DNA from: Oerskovia merdavium
GTDB lineage: Bacteria > Actinomycetota > Actinomycetes > Actinomycetales > Cellulomonadaceae
Direction of reading: 5' to 3'
Length of the DNA: 64,000 nucleotides
Assembly (NCBI RefSeq): GCF_014836755.1
Contig: NZ_JACSQF010000013.1
Span: 51,059 to 115,058 of the forward strand
A program made the position numbers and the translations under genes. Of the stretch, positions 60,893 to 64,000 are shown one piece after another (the stretch's first letter is position 1; the number at the start of each line of letters is the position of its first letter). The notes below the pieces were generated by a model. It did not search any database. It saw nothing but the letters and a program-made list of their open reading frames with translations, and had not been told where the DNA came from.

Positions 60893-61255
60893 ATGACCAA
60901 CCCCTACGTGCCCGTGCTCGTCCTGATGGGCATCGGAGCCGTGCTCGCCCTCGGCGGAGTCGCCGCGAGCGCCGTGATCGGCCCCAAGAGATACAACCGC
61001 GCCAAGCTCGACGCGTACGAGTGCGGCATCGAGCCCACCCCGCACGCGATCGGCGGAGGGCGCTTCCCGATCAAGTACTACCTCGTCGCGATGACCTTCA
61101 TCATCTTCGACATCGAGGTGGTCTTCCTCTACCCGTGGGCGGTGGACTTCACGGTCCTGGCCACCTTCGGGCTCGTCGCCATGCTGAGCTTCCTCGCCCT
61201 GATCACCGTGCCGTTCGTCTACGAATGGCGCCGTGGCGGGTTCGAGTGGGACTAG
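60893..61255 (+). CDS. nuoA: NADH-quinone oxidoreductase subunit A
   Basis: Membrane subunit of complex I near the quinone site. The 120-residue protein has three helices (about 5-28, 62-82 and 89-108) and the conserved loop [15 protein letters not shown] (about 38-52) followed by [19 protein letters not shown] (about 57-75), with the Glu/Asp expected in this region. ATG after GGAGAGCAGACCG. First gene of the nuo operon; 151 bp separate it from menJ. Confidence 0.95.
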   Translation: MTNPYVPVLVLMGIGAVLALGGVAASAVIGPKRYNRAKLDAYECGIEPTPHAIGGGRFPIKYYLVAMTFIIFDIEVVFLYPWAVDFTVLATFGLVAMLSFLALITVPFVYEWRRGGFEWD

Positions 61256-61280
61256 CCGGAACCAGATAGGGAGAACGCAG

Positions 61281-61832
61281 ATGGGGATCGAAGAGGCTCC
61301 CTCGGGCTTCTTGCTCACGAGCGTGGAGAACCTCGCGGGGTACTTCCGCAAGGCGTCGCTGTGGCCGGTGACGTTCGGCCTGGCGTGCTGCGCCATCGAG
61401 ATGATGGCGGCCGGCGCGTCGCGCTTCGACCTGTCCCGCTTCGGCATGGAGGTCTTCCGGGCCTCGCCGCGGCAGGCCGACCTGATGATCGTCGCGGGTC
61501 GCGTGAGCCAGAAGATGGCGCCCGTGGTGCGCCAGGTCTACGACCAGATGTCCGAGCCCAAGTGGGTGCTGTCGATGGGCGTGTGCGCGTCGAGCGGCGG
61601 GATGTTCAACAACTACGCGATCGTCCAGGGGGTCGACCACATCGTGCCGGTCGACATCTACCTGCCGGGCTGCCCGCCGCGCCCCGAGATGCTCATCAAC
61701 GCGATCCTCGCGCTGCACGAGCAGATCCAGGCCGAGCCGCTGGGCGTGAACCGGCGGGAGGCGGCCAAGGCCGCCGAGGCCGCGGCGCTCGAGGCGACCC
61801 CGACGTTCCAGATGAAGGGGCTGCTGCGGTGA
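61281..61832 (+). CDS. nuoB: NADH-quinone oxidoreductase subunit B
   Basis: Carries the terminal iron-sulfur cluster N2 next to the quinone pocket. The 183-residue protein has the tandem cysteines [11 protein letters not shown] (about 35-45), [10 protein letters not shown] (Cys about 101) and LPGCPPRPE (Cys about 131), the four ligands of a 4Fe-4S cluster. ATG 61281 after TAGGGAGAAC. A C-terminal helix of about 30 residues ([14 protein letters not shown]) is typical of actinobacterial NuoB. GTGA overlap with nuoC. Confidence 0.96.
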   Translation: MGIEEAPSGFLLTSVENLAGYFRKASLWPVTFGLACCAIEMMAAGASRFDLSRFGMEVFRASPRQADLMIVAGRVSQKMAPVVRQVYDQMSEPKWVLSMGVCASSGGMFNNYAIVQGVDHIVPVDIYLPGCPPRPEMLINAILALHEQIQAEPLGVNRREAAKAAEAAALEATPTFQMKGLLR

Positions 61833-62626
61833 CGAGCACCAACGACGGGACGACGGGCCGCCCGGCGGACGCCGTCCAGCGGGACGAGGTCGCCCAGGGC
61901 GACGTGCCCGGCGAGGAGCTCGTGGCGGGACCGGGCCCGGGTGGGCGCGAGCCGCTCGAGGTCGTCGAGGTCCGCACGGGCATGTTCGGGGCCCACGGCT
62001 CGGGAGACACCTCGGGCTACGGGGGGCTGGTGCGCCCCGTGGTGCTGCCCGGGCCGAGCGCGCGCCCGTACGGCGGGTGGTTCGACGAGGCCGTGGACGT
62101 CCTGGCGGAGGTGCTCGCCGAGGCGGGCGTGCGCTTCGAGGACGCCGTCGAGCAGGTCGTCGTCGACCCGCCGGGGCCGCACGCCGAGCTCACGCTGCAC
62201 GTCCGGCCCCCGCACGTCGTCACGGTCGCCCGCGCGCTGCGCGACGAGCAGGACCTGCGGTTCGAGCTGAGCATGGGCGTGAGCGGGGTGCACTACCCCC
62301 ACGACGTGGGCCGCGAGCTGCACGCCGTCTACCACCTGACGTCGATCACGCACGGCCGGAGCCTGCGCCTCGAGGTCGCGGTCCCGGACGCGCACCCGCA
62401 CATCCCCTCGACCACGTCGGTGTACCCGTCCAACGACTGGCACGAGCGCGAGACGTGGGACTTCTTCGGGATCGTCTTCGACGACCACCCGGCCCTGGCC
62501 CGCATCGAGATGCCGGACGACTGGCCGGGTCACCCGCAGCGCAAGGACTACCCGCTCGGCGGCATCCCGGTCGAGTACAAGGGCGCCACGGTGCCCCCGC
62601 CGGACCAGAGGAGGTCGTACTCGTGA
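61829..62626 (+). CDS. nuoC: NADH-quinone oxidoreductase subunit C
   Basis: Hydrophilic 30-kDa-type subunit of the complex I arm. The 265-residue protein has a poorly conserved N-terminal part of about 75 residues (longer than in proteobacteria, usual in actinobacteria), then the 30-kDa domain ending with [22 protein letters not shown] (in part, about 203-221) and [13 protein letters not shown] (about 243-255). GTG start overlapping nuoB; GTGA overlap with nuoD. Confidence 0.95.
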   Translation: MTSTNDGTTGRPADAVQRDEVAQGDVPGEELVAGPGPGGREPLEVVEVRTGMFGAHGSGDTSGYGGLVRPVVLPGPSARPYGGWFDEAVDVLAEVLAEAGVRFEDAVEQVVVDPPGPHAELTLHVRPPHVVTVARALRDEQDLRFELSMGVSGVHYPHDVGRELHAVYHLTSITHGRSLRLEVAVPDAHPHIPSTTSVYPSNDWHERETWDFFGIVFDDHPALARIEMPDDWPGHPQRKDYPLGGIPVEYKGATVPPPDQRRSYS

Positions 62627-63984
62627 GCCCCACCACCCCGCACGCGACACCCCACGCCACGAAGGCGCCGTACGGCGACTTCGACGCGTCGATCCCCAGC
62701 TACGAGGCGTCGGGCGGCGACTGGGCCGACATCGCGGCCGAGGCGACCCAGCTGGGCGAGGAACGCATCGTCGTCAACATGGGCCCCCAGCACCCCTCGA
62801 CCCACGGTGTGCTGCGGCTCATGCTCGAGATCGACGGCGAGACCGTCACGGAGGCCCGCTGCGGCGTGGGCTACCTCCACACGGGCATCGAGAAGAACAT
62901 GGAGTTCCGGACGTGGACCCAGGGGGTCACGTTCTGCACCCGCATGGACTACCTCGCGCCCCTGTTCCAGGAGACGGCCTACTGCCTCGCGGTCGAGAAG
63001 CTCCTCGGCATCACGGACGACGTCCCCGAGCGCGCGAGCATCATCCGCGTCCTCATGATGGAGCTCAACCGGATCGCGTCCCACCTGGTGTGCCTCGGCA
63101 CGGGCGGCAACGAGATGGGCGCGACCACGGTCATGACCATCTCGTTCACGGCCCGCGAGGAGATCCTGCGGATCTTCGAGGCCGTCACGGGGCTGCGCAT
63201 GAACCACGCGTACGTGCGCCCGGGGGGCGTGGTGCAGGACGTCCCGCCGGACGTCGTGGCCCAGATCCGCAAGGCCGACCCGCTGATCCGCGGCTACCTC
63301 GGCCAGCTCGGCGACCTCATGCTCGCCAACCCGATCTTCAAGTCCCGCCTGGTCGGAGTGGGGCACCTCAACCTCTCGGGCTGCATGGCGCTCGCGATCA
63401 CGGGGCCCGTGCTGCGCTCGACCGGGCTCCCCTACGACGTGCGCAAGGCCGCTCCCTACTGCGGCTACGAGACGTACGACTTCGACGTGCCCACCTCGGA
63501 CGACGCCGACTGCTACTCGCGCGTCGTGCTGCGGCTCGAGGAGTGCTACCAGTCGCTGCGGATCGTCGAGCAGTGCCTCGAGCGGCTCGAGGCCACGGCG
63601 GGCCAGCCCGTCATGGTCGGCGACAAGAAGATCGCGTGGCCCGCCCAGCTCGCGATCGGCAGCGACGGCATGGGCAACTCGCTCGACCACATCAGGGAGA
63701 TCATGGGCACCTCGATGGAGGCCCTGATCCACCACTTCAAGCTCGTCACGGAGGGCTTCCGGGTCCCCGTGGGCCAGGTCTTCCAGTCGGTCGAGCACCC
63801 GCGAGGCGAGCTCGGCGTGCACCTGGTGTCCGACGGCGGCACGCGCCCCTACCGGGCGCACTTCCGTGATCCTTCGTTCAACAACCTGCAGGCGGTCGCC
63901 GTGATGTGCGAGGGCGGCCAGGTCGCCGACGTCGTCGTCGCGGTCGCCTCGCTCGACCCGGTGCTGGGAGGGGTGGACCGATGA
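62623..63984 (+). CDS. nuoD: NADH-quinone oxidoreductase subunit D
   Basis: 49-kDa-type subunit forming the quinone cavity with NuoB. The 453-residue protein has [19 protein letters not shown] (about residues 50-68, with the quinone-near His residues), [12 protein letters not shown] (about 84-95), [14 protein letters not shown] (near 205) and the C-terminal [16 protein letters not shown] and FNNLQAV. GTG start overlapping nuoC by 4 bp; the stop overlaps the ATG of the next gene. Confidence 0.96.
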   Translation: MSPTTPHATPHATKAPYGDFDASIPSYEASGGDWADIAAEATQLGEERIVVNMGPQHPSTHGVLRLMLEIDGETVTEARCGVGYLHTGIEKNMEFRTWTQGVTFCTRMDYLAPLFQETAYCLAVEKLLGITDDVPERASIIRVLMMELNRIASHLVCLGTGGNEMGATTVMTISFTAREEILRIFEAVTGLRMNHAYVRPGGVVQDVPPDVVAQIRKADPLIRGYLGQLGDLMLANPIFKSRLVGVGHLNLSGCMALAITGPVLRSTGLPYDVRKAAPYCGYETYDFDVPTSDDADCYSRVVLRLEECYQSLRIVEQCLERLEATAGQPVMVGDKKIAWPAQLAIGSDGMGNSLDHIREIMGTSMEALIHHFKLVTEGFRVPVGQVFQSVEHPRGELGVHLVSDGGTRPYRAHFRDPSFNNLQAVAVMCEGGQVADVVVAVASLDPVLGGVDR

Positions 63985-64000
63985 CGCTCGAGGCTCACAG
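63981..64000 (+). CDS. nuoE: Start of the next nuo gene (probably nuoE), cut by the window edge
   Basis: ATGACGCTCGAGGCTCACAG overlaps the nuoD stop by 4 bp (ATGA) and encodes MTLEAH before the window ends. In the conserved operon order the next gene is nuoE (24-kDa 2Fe-2S subunit). The identification rests on order only. Confidence 0.6.

Noticed and set aside
1-64000. CRISPR arrays, tRNA/rRNA genes, prophage, transposase or integrase genes
   Set aside because: Looked for on both strands; no regularly spaced repeats, no cloverleaf-like segments and no protein motifs of mobile elements were seen.

Overview
The window looks like a chromosomal segment of a very GC-rich (about 70-75% by eye) actinobacterium. 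GTG starts, 4-bp ATGA/GTGA overlaps, a bS22 mini-ribosomal protein, Rex, a class-E-type (LAxTG) sorting signal and a complete classical menaquinone pathway all fit. Together with the large secreted arabinan-degrading enzymes this suggests Micrococcales of the Cellulomonas/Oerskovia/Cellulosimicrobium type (inference). All genes read as ordinary chromosome. I saw no tRNA, rRNA, CRISPR array, prophage or transposase gene.

Left part (1-24.8 kb): a membrane-anchored unknown protein and proC, then an L-arabinose utilisation region. A LacI-type regulator (overlapping proC) is followed by araB-araD-araA, a ytfQ-ytfR-ytfT-yjfF-type sugar ABC importer, and three large secreted glycosidases: a GH51 arabinofuranosidase, a protein with two GH43 domains and a smaller GH43 paralogue. 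Three near-identical 14-bp LacI-type operators lie before araB and ytfQ, so one regulon is likely: secreted enzymes release arabinose, the importer takes it up, and AraA/AraB/AraD convert it to xylulose 5-phosphate. The three enzymes share a C-terminal module of about 95 residues with two cysteines, ending in Cys-Gly.

Middle part (24.9-44 kb): a single Abi_2-type (HEPN) abortive-infection gene lies between two perfect 17-bp direct repeats. It is followed by a TetR/ABC export operon, a lipoprotein, a LASTG-sorted wall protein, a KtrAB potassium uptake system, an AcuC-type deacetylase, bS22, a HAD phosphatase, a glutaredoxin-like protein, rex, a divergent yceI/marR pair, a phosphoglycerate-mutase-like enzyme and a System II cytochrome c maturation operon (tlpA-ccdA-resB-ccsB), then an LCP protein.

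Right part (44-64 kb): menaquinone and respiration. menA, menE, menB, menC, menD, menF, menG and a MenJ-like reductase are interspersed with small housekeeping genes and an HtrA protease. They lead into the start of the complex I operon (nuoA-B-C-D and the first codons of nuoE). An 18-bp palindrome matching the Rex operator almost perfectly sits before menJ-nuo, which links the rex gene in this window to the NADH dehydrogenase genes. A truncated, frameshifted SMR efflux-pump remnant lies between menB and a TetR gene.
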